Below, piece after piece: positions 44,683 through 54,563 of a stretch of 64,000 bases of DNA; position 1 is the stretch's first letter; the number at the start of each line of letters is the position of its first letter. The stretch lies in the NCBI RefSeq assembly GCF_014779665.1, contig NZ_JACXYY010000006.1, positions 310,001-374,000 of the forward strand, given 5' to 3'. Below the pieces are notes generated by a model that was given only the letters and a program-made list of their open reading frames with translations, searched no databases and was not told the DNA's origin. The DNA is from Nocardioides hwasunensis (GTDB lineage Bacteria; Actinomycetota; Actinomycetes; Propionibacteriales; Nocardioidaceae). The position numbers and the translations under genes were made by a program.

Positions 44683-45435
44683 TCAGCCCCAGCCGAGCCC
44701 GAAGACCTCGAACGTCGCCGCGTGCGTGACGCCGAGGCCCTGGCCACCGCCACGCAGGATGCCGTCGAGGAACTCCTCCGGGTCCCAGCCCTCCCAGCCG
44801 AGTCCCTCGATGTAGGCCCGGTGCTCCTTGAGCGAGGCGACGCCCGCGTCGAAGGTCTCGGTGACGTCGACGGCGTGGGACGACTGCGGTGAACCACCGG
44901 CCCAGACGGCTCGCACGCCGCCCCACGGCTCCAGGCCGTCGGCGAGCTGCTCGGGGAAGACCCAGCGGTTGCCCGCGTCGCGTACGCCGTCGAGCAGGGC
45001 CTTGCCGACCGCGATGTGGTCGGCCTGGTTGAGGCTGGTGCCACCGAAGGTCTCGCGGAAGTTGATGGTGAGCGCGATGTCGGGACGCTGCTCGCGCACG
45101 ACCCGCGCGATCGCCCGCCTGAGGGCGACGCCGTACTCCAGGATCCCGTCGGGCAGGCGCAGGAAGACGACCTCGTCGACACCCACAGCGGCCGCGGAGG
45201 CGATCTCCTCGGCCTCGCGCAGCGGTCCGCACTCGTCGGGATGGATGCCGTCGATCCCGGCCTCGCCGCTGGTCACCATGCAGTAGACGATCCGCTTGCC
45301 CTGCCCGGTCCAGCGAGCCACCGCGGCGGCGGCGCCGTACTCGATGTCGTCGGGGTGGGCGACCACGAACAGCGCGGTCTCCCAGTCCTCCGGGAGCGGT
45401 TCGTAGGAAGCAGGCCCCGGCCGGTCGTCGCTCAT
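44683..45435 (-). CDS. PIG-L family deacetylase
   Basis: A 250-residue zinc-dependent N-acetyl-glucosaminyl deacetylase-like enzyme. AHPDD (26-30) supplies the metal His and the catalytic Asp. The third ligand His lies in LNQADHIAVGKALLDGV. Actinobacterial relatives act in mycothiol synthesis or conjugate detoxification (MshB/Mca) or on secondary metabolites. The substrate here is not determined by context. ATG 45435 is used. A divergent, AT-richer promoter region separates it from the molybdopterin oxidoreductase gene. Confidence 0.88.
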   Translation of the reverse strand: MSDDRPGPASYEPLPEDWETALFVVAHPDDIEYGAAAAVARWTGQGKRIVYCMVTSGEAGIDGIHPDECGPLREAEEIASAAAVGVDEVVFLRLPDGILEYGVALRRAIARVVREQRPDIALTINFRETFGGTSLNQADHIAVGKALLDGVRDAGNRWVFPEQLADGLEPWGGVRAVWAGGSPQSSHAVDVTETFDAGVASLKEHRAYIEGLGWEGWDPEEFLDGILRGGGQGLGVTHAATFEVFGLGWG

Positions 45436-45533
45436 GACCCGAGCATGGCACCCGACCGCTCACGTGTCTTCCCCGCGCGACAGGGCCGGCATTGTGTAGT
45501 GAAATGAATCAGTTACTCATATATGGTCGCTGG

Positions 45534-46739
45534 ATGACGTCCCTCGCTCCCACCCGTCGCGGCCTCCTCGCCGGTGCAGCCGTCGTCGGTGCCTCCGCCC
45601 TCGTCCCCGTCGCACCGTGGTCCGCGAGACGTGCGAGCGCCCAGCCGCCGTTCATCCTGAAGCCGACCCCGCCGGAGTGGTTCGTCGACCACGGCACCAA
45701 CGCCGAGATGTCGTGGAGCTCGGTCGACCCCCGGCGCTACCTCACGCCGCAGGCGCGCCTCTTCGTGCGCAACCACACCCGCACGCCCACCCTCAGTCCG
45801 TCGACCTATGCCCTGCGGGTGCACGGCGACGGACTGGCCACGGCGCGCACCGAGAGCGAGGCCCTGAGCCTGACCCTCGACGACCTGCGCCGGCTGCCGC
45901 GTCACGAGCTGACGGCCGTGCACGAGTGCACCGGCAACGGTCGACGGTTCTTCACCGAGCAGCAGGGCGAGACCGTCTCCGGGACCCCGTGGGCCCTGGG
46001 CTCGGTGGGGACGGTGCGGTGGTCCGGGGTCAGGCTCCGCGACGTGCTCGTCCGTCTCGGGCTGTCCCCGGACGCGGTCTCGGTCCAGGCGACCGGCCTC
46101 GACGACCCCTACGTCACAGGCGGTACGGACTACGGTCGCGTGCGTCGCCCGTTCCCCCTCGCCAAGGCGCTCGACGACGCGCTGCTGGCCTGGGGGATGA
46201 ACGGCGAGGAGCTGCTGCCCGACCACGGGTTCCCGCTGCGACTGGTCCTGCCCGGGTGGGTCGGCATCGCCAGCATCAAGTGGCTGGGGTCGCTCGAGGT
46301 CTCCCGCAGCGAGCTCACCTCGCCGTGGAACACCACCTGGTATCGGATGACGGGGCCGCAGTGGCCCGCCGACTCCCCACCGCTGACCGTCAACCCGGTG
46401 CGCTCGGCCTGGGAGCTCGCCGCCGGTGCGACGCTGCCGTCACGTCCGACCACGCTGACCGGCCGGTCCTGGAGCGGTGCGGGACGCATCACGCGCGTCT
46501 CGGTCAGCCTCGACGACGGTCGGTCGTGGCGTCCCGCCGTGCTGAACCGCAGATCCCACCAGGACCAGGGCTGGACCCAGTGGTCGGTGCGCTGCCCACG
46601 CCTGCGCCCGGGAGCACGCCAGCTGCTCGCCCGGGCGAGCGACGAGGCGGGCCGCACCCAGCCCCTCGTCGCGGCAGCGAACAGCCAGGGCTACTTCTTC
46701 GACGCCGTGGTCCGCCACCCCGTCCAGGTCGCGGCCTGA
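45534..46739 (+). CDS. Tat-exported sulfite-oxidase-type molybdopterin oxidoreductase
   Basis: A 401-residue exported enzyme. The twin-arginine signal is TRRGLLAGAAVVGASAL (Arg8-Arg9) with cleavage near ARRASAQ. The sulfite oxidase fold carries the molybdenum-binding Cys132 in HECTGNGRRFF, then VRWSGVRLRDVL, DYGRVRRPFP and LVLPGWVGIASIKWL. The C-terminal Ig-like dimerisation domain (about 280-395) is present. No haem or membrane partner gene is adjacent. ATG 45534 is preferred for the Tat signal; ATG 45504 is in frame. The upstream CATATAT is strikingly AT-rich for this window. Confidence 0.9.
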   Translation: MTSLAPTRRGLLAGAAVVGASALVPVAPWSARRASAQPPFILKPTPPEWFVDHGTNAEMSWSSVDPRRYLTPQARLFVRNHTRTPTLSPSTYALRVHGDGLATARTESEALSLTLDDLRRLPRHELTAVHECTGNGRRFFTEQQGETVSGTPWALGSVGTVRWSGVRLRDVLVRLGLSPDAVSVQATGLDDPYVTGGTDYGRVRRPFPLAKALDDALLAWGMNGEELLPDHGFPLRLVLPGWVGIASIKWLGSLEVSRSELTSPWNTTWYRMTGPQWPADSPPLTVNPVRSAWELAAGATLPSRPTTLTGRSWSGAGRITRVSVSLDDGRSWRPAVLNRRSHQDQGWTQWSVRCPRLRPGARQLLARASDEAGRTQPLVAAANSQGYFFDAVVRHPVQVAA

Positions 46740-46755
46740 GCCCAGTCGGGGTGCG

Positions 46756-48045
46756 TCAGGCCATCACGCCGACGGACTGCGGCGCGAAGCCCGGGAAGAC
46801 CTGGGCGACCGAGACGCCGAAACGCTTGGTGACGACCTCGGTGAGCACGCTGCGGTAGTCGGTGGTGACCAGCAGGTCGCCGTCGAGCGTGTTCTGCAGG
46901 CCGGGCCACGAGCCGTAGTACCGCCCGCCCCGCACGCCGGCGCCGGCGACGAACATGACGTTGCCGAAGCCGTGGTCGGTGCCGTAGTCGTCGTTCTCCT
47001 TCACCCGACGGCCGAACTCGCTCAGCGTCACCAGGGTGACCCGGTCGGCCAGGGGGCCGAGGTCGGCGAAGAAGGCGGCGATCGAGCGCGCCAGGTCGCC
47101 GGCGTTGTTCTTCATCTCGCCCCACTCGAGCGTGCCCGCGTCGGTGTGCATGTCCCAGTCACCCTGGTCGACGGTGATCACCTCGGCGCCGACGCCGGAG
47201 CGCACGATGCGCGAGACGTCGGAGAGCGCCTTGCCCAGGTCGCTGCCGGGGTACGCCGTGGCGGGCGTGCCCACCGGGGTGTCGCGGGCCGCGCCGAACG
47301 TCTCGGCGCCGGCGATCGCGTCACGGACCGCCCTGCTCATCGGGCCGCTGCCCTTCCACGCGTGCTTGAGCGAGGCCAGGCGACGGCCGTCCTCCTCGGC
47401 GCCGGCCAGCTTGGCGTTGTCGACGCGGCCGACGACGAAGGCCGGGTTCGTGCCGAAGAGCGACGTCGGGACCTGGTTGCCCATCGCGGTGCCCTGGAGC
47501 GGGGAGGCGCCCGGGAGCTCACCGAGGAGCCGGTTGAGCCATCCGTTGCGCTCGTTCGATCCCGGCGCCGCGTCCTCGATGGCCTCCATCGCGGCGAAGT
47601 GCGAACGGTTCGGCGTCGCCATGCCGGTGGCGTGCACGGCGGCCAGCGAGCCGGCGTTCCACATCGGCACGAGCGGCTCGAGCGCGGGGTGCAGCCCGAA
47701 CATCGCGTCCGGGACGAGGAGCGAGGCCTGCGGGATGCCGATGCGCGGACGCGCGGCGTAGTAGCTCGGGTCGGCGTGGGGCACGACCAGCGACAGGCCG
47801 TCGGCCGCGCCGCGCAACGAGAGCAGCACGAGCACGGAGCCGAGAGGTGAGGACAGCCGCGTCGAGGCGCGTCCGGTGACGGCGTACGCCCGAGGGCCGG
47901 TGCCGCTCAGGCCGGGCCCGAGGGCGAGGGCGCCGCTGGCGAGCGCCGTGCCGCCGAGGAGCGCGCGGCGGCTCAGCGCGAGCCGGGCCTCGTCGTAGTC
48001 GGGGCAGCCGCAGGAGCTGGTGGAGACGAACTCGTTGTCGGTCAT
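46756..48045 (-). CDS. DUF1501 family Tat-exported protein
   Basis: A 429-residue protein with a twin-arginine motif SRRALLGGTALASGALALG (Arg26-Arg27) and the DUF1501 domain: SLRGAADGLSLVVPHADPSY, GLHPALEPL, DWDMHTDAG, TLSEFGRRVKEN and GTDHGFGN. The last blocks resemble the alkaline-phosphatase-like fold (a sulfatase relative), with metal-binding His and Asp. The function is unknown. It starts 1 bp after the DUF1800 stop, and the two families almost always travel as a pair. Confidence 0.88.
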   Translation of the reverse strand: MTDNEFVSTSSCGCPDYDEARLALSRRALLGGTALASGALALGPGLSGTGPRAYAVTGRASTRLSSPLGSVLVLLSLRGAADGLSLVVPHADPSYYAARPRIGIPQASLLVPDAMFGLHPALEPLVPMWNAGSLAAVHATGMATPNRSHFAAMEAIEDAAPGSNERNGWLNRLLGELPGASPLQGTAMGNQVPTSLFGTNPAFVVGRVDNAKLAGAEEDGRRLASLKHAWKGSGPMSRAVRDAIAGAETFGAARDTPVGTPATAYPGSDLGKALSDVSRIVRSGVGAEVITVDQGDWDMHTDAGTLEWGEMKNNAGDLARSIAAFFADLGPLADRVTLVTLSEFGRRVKENDDYGTDHGFGNVMFVAGAGVRGGRYYGSWPGLQNTLDGDLLVTTDYRSVLTEVVTKRFGVSVAQVFPGFAPQSVGVMA

Positions 48046-48046
48046 G

Positions 48047-49495
48047 TCAGCACGCCAGGTGGTCGGGGGAGTCGAGGACAGCGGCGAGCAACCGGGGAAA
48101 GCCCCACTGGTAGAGGTCGTGCTCGCGGTCGATCTTTTCCTTGCTGCGGCAGCCCGTGGCCAGGCTCGCGGTCTGCACGAGGCTCCTGGTCGCGGGCCGG
48201 TGGAGCAGGTCGCGGCTGACCTCGTCGACGAGGTCGGCGAAGCGGATCTTCTTCTTGGCCGGCACCCACGCGCTGGGCTTGCGGTAGTGCAGGTCCTTGG
48301 TCGGCCACCAGCCACCGGCCATCGACCAGTGCATGCCCATCGAGCCGAGTGCCCGCGCGGGGGAGGCCCAGATGTCGTTGGACACCGGCGTCCCGTCGGG
48401 CCGCGGCCAGGCGTGGGGTGAGAGGCCGAGGCCGGATGCCTGCCAGAGCATCGCGTGGACACCGGAGTCCTCGGAGCGGGGCTTGTCGATGCGTACGCCG
48501 AGGGCGCGGTACGTCGCCACCACGTCCTCGCTCGGGTCGCGCAGCTTCTTCCCGGCCGAGGCGCGGAACTCCTTGCTGGCGACGAGCGCCCGCAGCACCG
48601 GCACGATGGCGGTGTCGTTGCTGAGGTAGACCTTGGCGAGGCGGTTGACCAGCGCCGGTGGCGGGTCGTCGCGGACGAACTTCGTCGCCAGCCGCTCGGC
48701 GACGTGGTGCGCGGTCAGCGGGTGGTGGGCCAGGTAGCGGAGGTACTCCCGGGTGACCTCGCGACCGTCACCCTTGCGGTTCTTGTGGGTGAAGCCCTTG
48801 ACCTTCACCCTGCCGGTCCAGTGGTCCTCCTTGACGTAGGACGCCTTCCAGGTCTCCCACATGTCGACGTGGTAGCCGGTGAGGATCCGGGCGGACGCCT
48901 TGACGTCGTCCTCGTTGTAGCTTCCCGTGCCCAGGGTGTGCAGCTCGAGGAGCTCGCGACCGAGGTTCTCGTTCGGCGCCCGCTTGGTCGACTGCGCGGC
49001 GGAGAGGAAGATGAGCATCGCCGGGTGCGTGGTGGTCGCGGCCAGCAGCTGGTCGAAGCGGCCGAGGGCGTGCGTGCGGACGGTGTCGCCGTAGTCGACC
49101 CGCCAGGTGAACTGCGCGTCGCCGCTGACCGGCACGTGGAGCATGCCCTCCCAGAACTCGGTCATCTTCTCGAGCACGGGCCGGCGGGTGTGGATGCGGC
49201 GCACGAGCAGCCAGCGGCCGTAGTCCTCCATGACCTGCCAGCCACCGCGGATCTCCTGCACCTGGCGCTTCCACAGCTCCATCGGCCCACGGTCCAGGTC
49301 GGGCCACCAGCGGCGCGTCCGGTCCGCCTCGGCGTCCGGGAAGGAGCCGGGCCGGGTGAGCTGCTGCTCGAACCATGCCTGGGCCCCGCCGGCACGGCGT
49401 ACGTCCGCGGCGAGGGTGGCGTCGACGCCGTAGCCGAACCGCGTCACGAGGTGACGCTGCGAGGGGGACAGCAGCGCTGCTCTGTTCTTGGCCAC
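48047..49495 (-). CDS. DUF1800 family protein
   Basis: A 482-residue protein. The opening LSPSQRHLVTRFGYGVDATL, then MTEFWEGMLHVPVSGDAQF, PNENLGRELLELHTLG, YNEDDVKASARILTGYHVD and HPLTAHHVAERLATKFVRDD are the DUF1800 hallmarks. It is mainly helical. No signal peptide is seen, so it may be carried out with its Tat-exported DUF1501 partner or stay inside. The GTG start follows GGGAGGA by 7 nt. It diverges from the GNAT gene. Confidence 0.87.
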   Translation of the reverse strand: MAKNRAALLSPSQRHLVTRFGYGVDATLAADVRRAGGAQAWFEQQLTRPGSFPDAEADRTRRWWPDLDRGPMELWKRQVQEIRGGWQVMEDYGRWLLVRRIHTRRPVLEKMTEFWEGMLHVPVSGDAQFTWRVDYGDTVRTHALGRFDQLLAATTTHPAMLIFLSAAQSTKRAPNENLGRELLELHTLGTGSYNEDDVKASARILTGYHVDMWETWKASYVKEDHWTGRVKVKGFTHKNRKGDGREVTREYLRYLAHHPLTAHHVAERLATKFVRDDPPPALVNRLAKVYLSNDTAIVPVLRALVASKEFRASAGKKLRDPSEDVVATYRALGVRIDKPRSEDSGVHAMLWQASGLGLSPHAWPRPDGTPVSNDIWASPARALGSMGMHWSMAGGWWPTKDLHYRKPSAWVPAKKKIRFADLVDEVSRDLLHRPATRSLVQTASLATGCRSKEKIDREHDLYQWGFPRLLAAVLDSPDHLAC

Positions 49496-49622
49496 CGAAG
49501 GGTCCTCCCGTACCACCCGAGCCGATCCGAGACGCCACACTGTTGCATGCCCGGCGCGCAACAGTAAGTCGAAACGGGATTTGCATTTGCGTGGACCCCG
49601 ACCGGTGGGGTGGCATGCGCAG

Positions 49623-50618
49623 GTGCAGATCACTGAGCTCGACCCGACCGATCCCGCCGCTCGTCGCGCGTGGCACGAGGCACTGGTCACGGCGGTGCGG
49701 GCCGACCGGCCGCACGCGCTGACCACCACCCTGGAGGCGTTCGAGGTGGTCGCCACCGCGCCGAGCCAGCACTTCGCGCGCTCCTGGTTGCAGGCCGTCG
49801 TGGACGGCGAGGTGGTGGGCACCGCGGAGCTCGAGCTGCCCCTCAGCGAGAACACCGAGGTGGCCTGGACCGAGGTGGCGGTGCTGCCCGGGCACCGACG
49901 TCGGGGGATCGGCCGCGCGCTGTGGGACGCGGTCGTGGTCCGGGCGCGCGACGCGGGTCGGAGCCGGATCGGGGGAGAGGTGACGCTCGACCTCGACGTG
50001 GCGGGGCCGGGCCAGGACTTCGCGGGGGCCGTCGGGGCGGTCGAGATGCATCGCGAGGACCACCTGGTCGCGCACCTGCCCGTGGCCGCGGCGCTGGTCG
50101 ACCCGGCCTACGAGGTGGTCCGCTGGCGCGGGAGGTGCCCGGACGAGCACCGCACGGCCTACCTCGCGATGCGCAACCAGATGAACGCCGACGTCCCGAC
50201 CGGCGACCTCGACGTCGAGGCCGCGGTGCTCGACGACACCCGGCTCGTCGACTCCGAGGAGCGCCTCATGCGGTCCTACGACGTCCGCGTGGCGGCTGCC
50301 CGTCGCCGGACCGACGGCCTGTTCGGCGGCTACTCCCTGATGTTCGTGCCGCACGGTGCCGACTACGGCTGGCAGGACGACACCCTCGTCATGCCCGAGC
50401 ACCGCGGCCGCCGGCTCGGCGCGGCCCTCAAGGCGGCCAACTACGCCGATCTCCCCGAGCACGTCACCCTCGTCCACACCTGGACGGACCCGGACAACGC
50501 CGCCATGCACCGCACCAACACCGGTCTCGGGTTCCGGGTGGTGGAGCGGATGCTCGAGATGGAGGTCGCGCTGGACGCCGATCTGGACGTCGACCCGGAC
50601 GTCGGTGCTCGGGCGTGA
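49623..50618 (+). CDS. Tandem-domain GNAT N-acetyltransferase
   Basis: A 331-residue protein with two GNAT folds. The first (about 1-165) holds the acetyl-CoA loop VAVLPGHRRRGIGRALWDAV. The second (about 175-320) holds LVMPEHRGRRLGAALKAAN and a C-terminal HTWTDPDNAAMHRTNTGLGF block. The layout is that of the mycothiol synthase (MshD)-like and other double GNATs, but the residues do not let me name a substrate. GTG 49623 is favoured because upstream residues are low complexity. It ends back to back with the histidine kinase gene; the stops share TGATCA. Confidence 0.83.
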   Translation: MQITELDPTDPAARRAWHEALVTAVRADRPHALTTTLEAFEVVATAPSQHFARSWLQAVVDGEVVGTAELELPLSENTEVAWTEVAVLPGHRRRGIGRALWDAVVVRARDAGRSRIGGEVTLDLDVAGPGQDFAGAVGAVEMHREDHLVAHLPVAAALVDPAYEVVRWRGRCPDEHRTAYLAMRNQMNADVPTGDLDVEAAVLDDTRLVDSEERLMRSYDVRVAAARRRTDGLFGGYSLMFVPHGADYGWQDDTLVMPEHRGRRLGAALKAANYADLPEHVTLVHTWTDPDNAAMHRTNTGLGFRVVERMLEMEVALDADLDVDPDVGARA

Positions 50619-52370
50619 TCAGGCGGTCGGGAGCGTCACGGTGACGGTCGTGCCCTCGCCCGGCGTGGAGGTGAGCTCGACGCGACCCGAGTGGCGTCGC
50701 ACGATCCGCTCCACGATCGCGAGCCCCAGCCCCGTGCCGGGGCGCTCGAGCGCGTCGGGGTTCGTCGAGCGGTAGAACTCGCGGAAGAGCTGGTCCTGGT
50801 CCTCCTCGGAGATGCCGATGCCCGTGTCCGTGACGCTCATCGCGACGTCCCCTCCGGACCGCGTCAGGCGTACGTCGACGCGACCGCCGGCGTCGGTGTA
50901 CTTCACCGCGTTGCTCGAGAGGTTGCTCAACAGCCGCAGCAGCTCGTCCGGCCGACCGGAGACCCCGAACGGCTCCTCCGGGGGGTGGACGACGTAGGAG
51001 ACGGACTTGGCCCGGGCGACCGGGGCGCAGTCCTCCTCGACCGCGGCGAGGACCTCGACCAGGTTGACCCGCTCCGGCTCGAAGGCGGCGTCCGGGTCGG
51101 CGACCCGGGCCATCGTCAGCATGTCGTCGAGCACGCCGCCCAGTCGGTCGACCGCCCGGGAGGCCGAGGTCACCGACGTGCGGTCGCCGCGGTCGAGGTC
51201 GGAGTCCCCGAGCATCTCCAGGTTGGCCGACACCGTGAACAGCGGGTTGCGCAGCTCGTGCGCGAGCGTGTTGACCATCTGCGTGCGGTAGGTGTCGATC
51301 CGGCGGAGCTGGTCGACCTGTCGCGCGTGCGCCACGGCGTGGCCGAGGTCGTGGCCGATGTCGACCGCGGTGGCCAGCTCGACGGTGGTCCACGGCTTGT
51401 TGCGGGACGCCCGGGCGAGCGCGAGGAAGCCGAGGCAGTCCGGACCGACCCCGAGGGGCACCAGGAGCACCGACCCGATGCCGATGCGGCCGAGGAGGTC
51501 CAACAGCCGGTCGCGGTCGGCGGCGGGGAGCCCGGACACGTCGGGCCGCGCTGCCGAGAAGGGCACCACCCGGCTGTCGGCCCACGCGCGGTCCGCGATC
51601 GCGATCACGACGTCGTCGACCGCGTAGAGCGTCGGCTCCACGCCCTCGTCCGCGCCCTCGGCGTACCACGCCGACGAGGTGCCGCCCTGCGCGTCGAAGG
51701 CGGTGAACCACATGCCCACGGCGTCGAAGCAGGTCGTGATCGCCGAGCGTGACGCCTCCACGACGAGGTCGAGCGAGGGCTCACCCAGGGCCCGGCGCAC
51801 GATGTCGCGCGCCTGGGCCGCGAGTCGTACGCGCTCGGCGAGCTCGAGGCGCTCGAGAGCGGTCAGTGCCGTGCGCCGGGTCACCGCCGCGCAGCTGTCG
51901 AGCAGCGCGCGACGTCGCCGGTCGGGTCGGCGTCCGTCGAGCGGCATGTCGACCGACAGCAGTCCGCGCAGCTCGCCGTCGTCGTCGAGCAGCGGTGCGG
52001 CCAGGAGGTCGCGTGGGTGCCACGCGTCCGGGCCGACTGCGGTCGCGCTGGCGTGGACGTAGCTGTAGTCGACCATCTCCGGCGTCTCGCGCTCGTGCGG
52101 GACGAAGCGCCACGGCCCCCAGTCGTCGGCCTGCGCCAGCTCGGCCTCCAGGACCGCGACCGGCAGACGCTTGCCGACCATGGCACCGGCGACGCCCGGA
52201 CCGTAGGCAGCGACGACCTCGAGCTCGTCGCCGTCGCGGATGCTGATCGCTGCGAGGTTGAACTGGGCGAGCGCCGCAGCGCCCTGTGCGAGCATCTCGA
52301 GGTGCTCGCGCGTGGGCTCGTCGAGGCGCAGCCGACCCGGCACGGGTCGCCCCTCCGCTGCCTGTCCCAC
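50619..52370 (-). CDS. GAF-domain sensor histidine kinase (orphan)
   Basis: A 583-residue soluble kinase. Two GAF-like sensor domains (about 25-165 and 190-350) precede HisKA with the phospho-acceptor His371 in NTLAHELRNPLFTV. The HATPase domain follows: N box SNLSSNAVKYTDAGG, G1 VTDTGIGIS and G2 GTGLGLAI. No transmembrane segment or response regulator is close by, so its partner is elsewhere. It probably reads an internal small molecule or redox cue. Confidence 0.9.
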   Translation of the reverse strand: MGQAAEGRPVPGRLRLDEPTREHLEMLAQGAAALAQFNLAAISIRDGDELEVVAAYGPGVAGAMVGKRLPVAVLEAELAQADDWGPWRFVPHERETPEMVDYSYVHASATAVGPDAWHPRDLLAAPLLDDDGELRGLLSVDMPLDGRRPDRRRRALLDSCAAVTRRTALTALERLELAERVRLAAQARDIVRRALGEPSLDLVVEASRSAITTCFDAVGMWFTAFDAQGGTSSAWYAEGADEGVEPTLYAVDDVVIAIADRAWADSRVVPFSAARPDVSGLPAADRDRLLDLLGRIGIGSVLLVPLGVGPDCLGFLALARASRNKPWTTVELATAVDIGHDLGHAVAHARQVDQLRRIDTYRTQMVNTLAHELRNPLFTVSANLEMLGDSDLDRGDRTSVTSASRAVDRLGGVLDDMLTMARVADPDAAFEPERVNLVEVLAAVEEDCAPVARAKSVSYVVHPPEEPFGVSGRPDELLRLLSNLSSNAVKYTDAGGRVDVRLTRSGGDVAMSVTDTGIGISEEDQDQLFREFYRSTNPDALERPGTGLGLAIVERIVRRHSGRVELTSTPGEGTTVTVTLPTA

Positions 52371-52465
52371 GGTGATCCCCCGATCGTCAGTGCTCGCTGA
52401 TCGCCGACGACACTTCTACTACGTCAAGGCAACCCTGCGTCGCGGAATCCACACATCGGTCCCGC

Positions 52466-52471
52466 TAGGCT
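52466..52471 (+). promoter_or_regulatory. -10 element of tRNA-Met
   Basis: TAGGCT lies 11 nt before the mature tRNA 5' end. A short hairpin AGGGTG-ACC-CACCCT follows the tRNA at 52563-52577. Confidence 0.45.
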
Positions 52472-52482
52472 GCGCGGCGCAC

Positions 52483-52556
52483 GGGGCGGTAGCTCAGTCG
52501 GTCAGAGCAGAGGACTCATAATCCTTGGGTCGTGGGTTCGAGCCCCACCCGCCCTA
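52483..52556 (+). tRNA. tRNA-Met (CAT), elongator type
   Basis: A 74-nt cloverleaf: acceptor GGGGCGG pairs with CCGCCCT (one G-T at the end), D arm GCTC...GAGC, anticodon stem AGGAC/ATCCT with loop giving CAT, and T arm GTGGG-TTCGAGC-CCCAC. It lacks the initiator features (three G-C pairs below the anticodon). A tRNA-Ile2 with modified CAT cannot be fully excluded. CCA is not encoded. Confidence 0.93.
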
Positions 52557-52587
52557 CTGAGCAGGGTGACCCACCCTCGATGCGGTG

Positions 52588-52606
52588 TTAGGCAAGCCTT
52601 ACCTAT
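52588..52606. promoter_or_regulatory. IdeR/DtxR iron box of the siderophore importer
   Basis: TTAGGCAAGCCTTACCTAT matches TWAGGTWAGSCTWACCTWA at 17 of 19 positions. It ends 4 bp before the TAGAGT -10 box, so a bound repressor would cover the -35 region and block the operon when iron is sufficient. Confidence 0.9.
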
Positions 52607-52610
52607 GTCG

Positions 52611-52616
52611 TAGAGT
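52611..52616 (+). promoter_or_regulatory. -10 element of the iron importer operon
   Basis: TAGAGT lies 8 nt before GTG 52625, directly downstream of the iron box. Confidence 0.55.
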
Positions 52617-52624
52617 GGTCGGCC

Positions 52625-53479
<855 letters not shown>

Positions 53480-53485
53480 GGAAGC

Positions 53486-54532
53486 ATGAAGAAGACGATG
53501 AAGCCCGGCCAGCTCACCGCCGCCCTCGCGGCCGTGGCCCTGGCCACCGCCGCCTGCGGCACCTCCGACATCTCCGACGCCGACCGCGGAGCGACGTCCG
53601 GGGCTCCGGCCACCACCGCTGCGGCGGGTGACGGGTGCGCCGACGTGGCGCCGGCGGAGGGCCCGGTCTCGGTGACCGACGACCTCGGCCGCACGGTCGA
53701 CCTCGAGCAGCCCGCGGAGCGGGTGGTCGTGCTCGAGTGGCAGCAGATCGAGGACGTCCTGAGCCTCTGCCTCACCCCCGTCGGCGTCGCCGACGTCGAG
53801 GGCTACTCGACCTGGGTCTCGGCCGAGGAGCTGCCGGACGGCGTCGCCGACGTCGGCGTGCGCGGTGAGCCCAACCTCGACGCGATCTTCTCCTCCGACC
53901 CCGACCTGGTCATCACCGAGGTCTACACCGAGGACGACCCGGTCCTCAAGAAGCTCGAGAAGTACGACGTCCCGGTCCTGGCCACGATCGGCGCCGACGC
54001 CTCCGGGTCGGTGAAGAAGATGAAGGACACCTTCTCGCTGATCGCCGAGGCGACCGGCCGCACCGAGCGCGCCGACGCCGTGCTGGAGGAGTTCGATGCC
54101 AAGCTGGCCGAGGGCAAGCAGGCGATGGCCGACGCCGACCTGCCGACCACCGACTTCGTCTACTTCGACGGCTGGGTCGACGGCGGCAACGTCGCCATCC
54201 GCCCCTTCGGCAAGGGGTCGCTCGTCGGCGACCTCGGCGAGGAGCTGGGGCTGACCAACGTGTGGACCGGCGACGTCGACGAGTTCTACGGCCTCGGCCA
54301 GACCGACATCGAGGGGATGACGAAGGTCGGCGACGCCAACCTGCTGCACACCGGCACCGAGGACTCCTCCGGCGACGTGTTCGACGAGCTGGCCAAGAGC
54401 CGTGTGTGGAAGCAGCTCCCGGCCGTCGTGGACGGGCGTTACCGCGCCTTCCCCGAGGGCATCTGGACCTTCGGCGGCCCCCGGTCGTCGATGCAGGTGA
54501 TCGACGCCTACGTCGACACGCTGGCCGGCTGA
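53486..54532 (+). CDS. Iron-siderophore ABC transporter substrate-binding lipoprotein
   Basis: A 348-residue binding protein with lipobox ATAAC (Cys24). VTDDLGRTVDLEQPAERVVV opens the FecB/FhuD-like fold, EPNLDAIFSSDPDLVI and EDDPVLKKLEKYDVPVLATI follow, with a long connecting helix (about 180-215). The ligand is probably a ferric siderophore, given the iron box and fused permease. It lies 6 nt after the ATPase gene with an AGGAAG ribosome binding site. No siderophore synthesis gene is visible in the window. Confidence 0.92.
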   Translation: MKKTMKPGQLTAALAAVALATAACGTSDISDADRGATSGAPATTAAAGDGCADVAPAEGPVSVTDDLGRTVDLEQPAERVVVLEWQQIEDVLSLCLTPVGVADVEGYSTWVSAEELPDGVADVGVRGEPNLDAIFSSDPDLVITEVYTEDDPVLKKLEKYDVPVLATIGADASGSVKKMKDTFSLIAEATGRTERADAVLEEFDAKLAEGKQAMADADLPTTDFVYFDGWVDGGNVAIRPFGKGSLVGDLGEELGLTNVWTGDVDEFYGLGQTDIEGMTKVGDANLLHTGTEDSSGDVFDELAKSRVWKQLPAVVDGRYRAFPEGIWTFGGPRSSMQVIDAYVDTLAG

Positions 54533-54563
54533 CGGCGCAGCGGGCGATGGTGACGAGCGAGCG

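Noticed and set aside
45480..45533. AT-rich stretch before the molybdoenzyme as a horizontal-transfer junction
   Set aside because: Only about 40 bp differ in composition and the flanking genes look native. A promoter is the simpler explanation.
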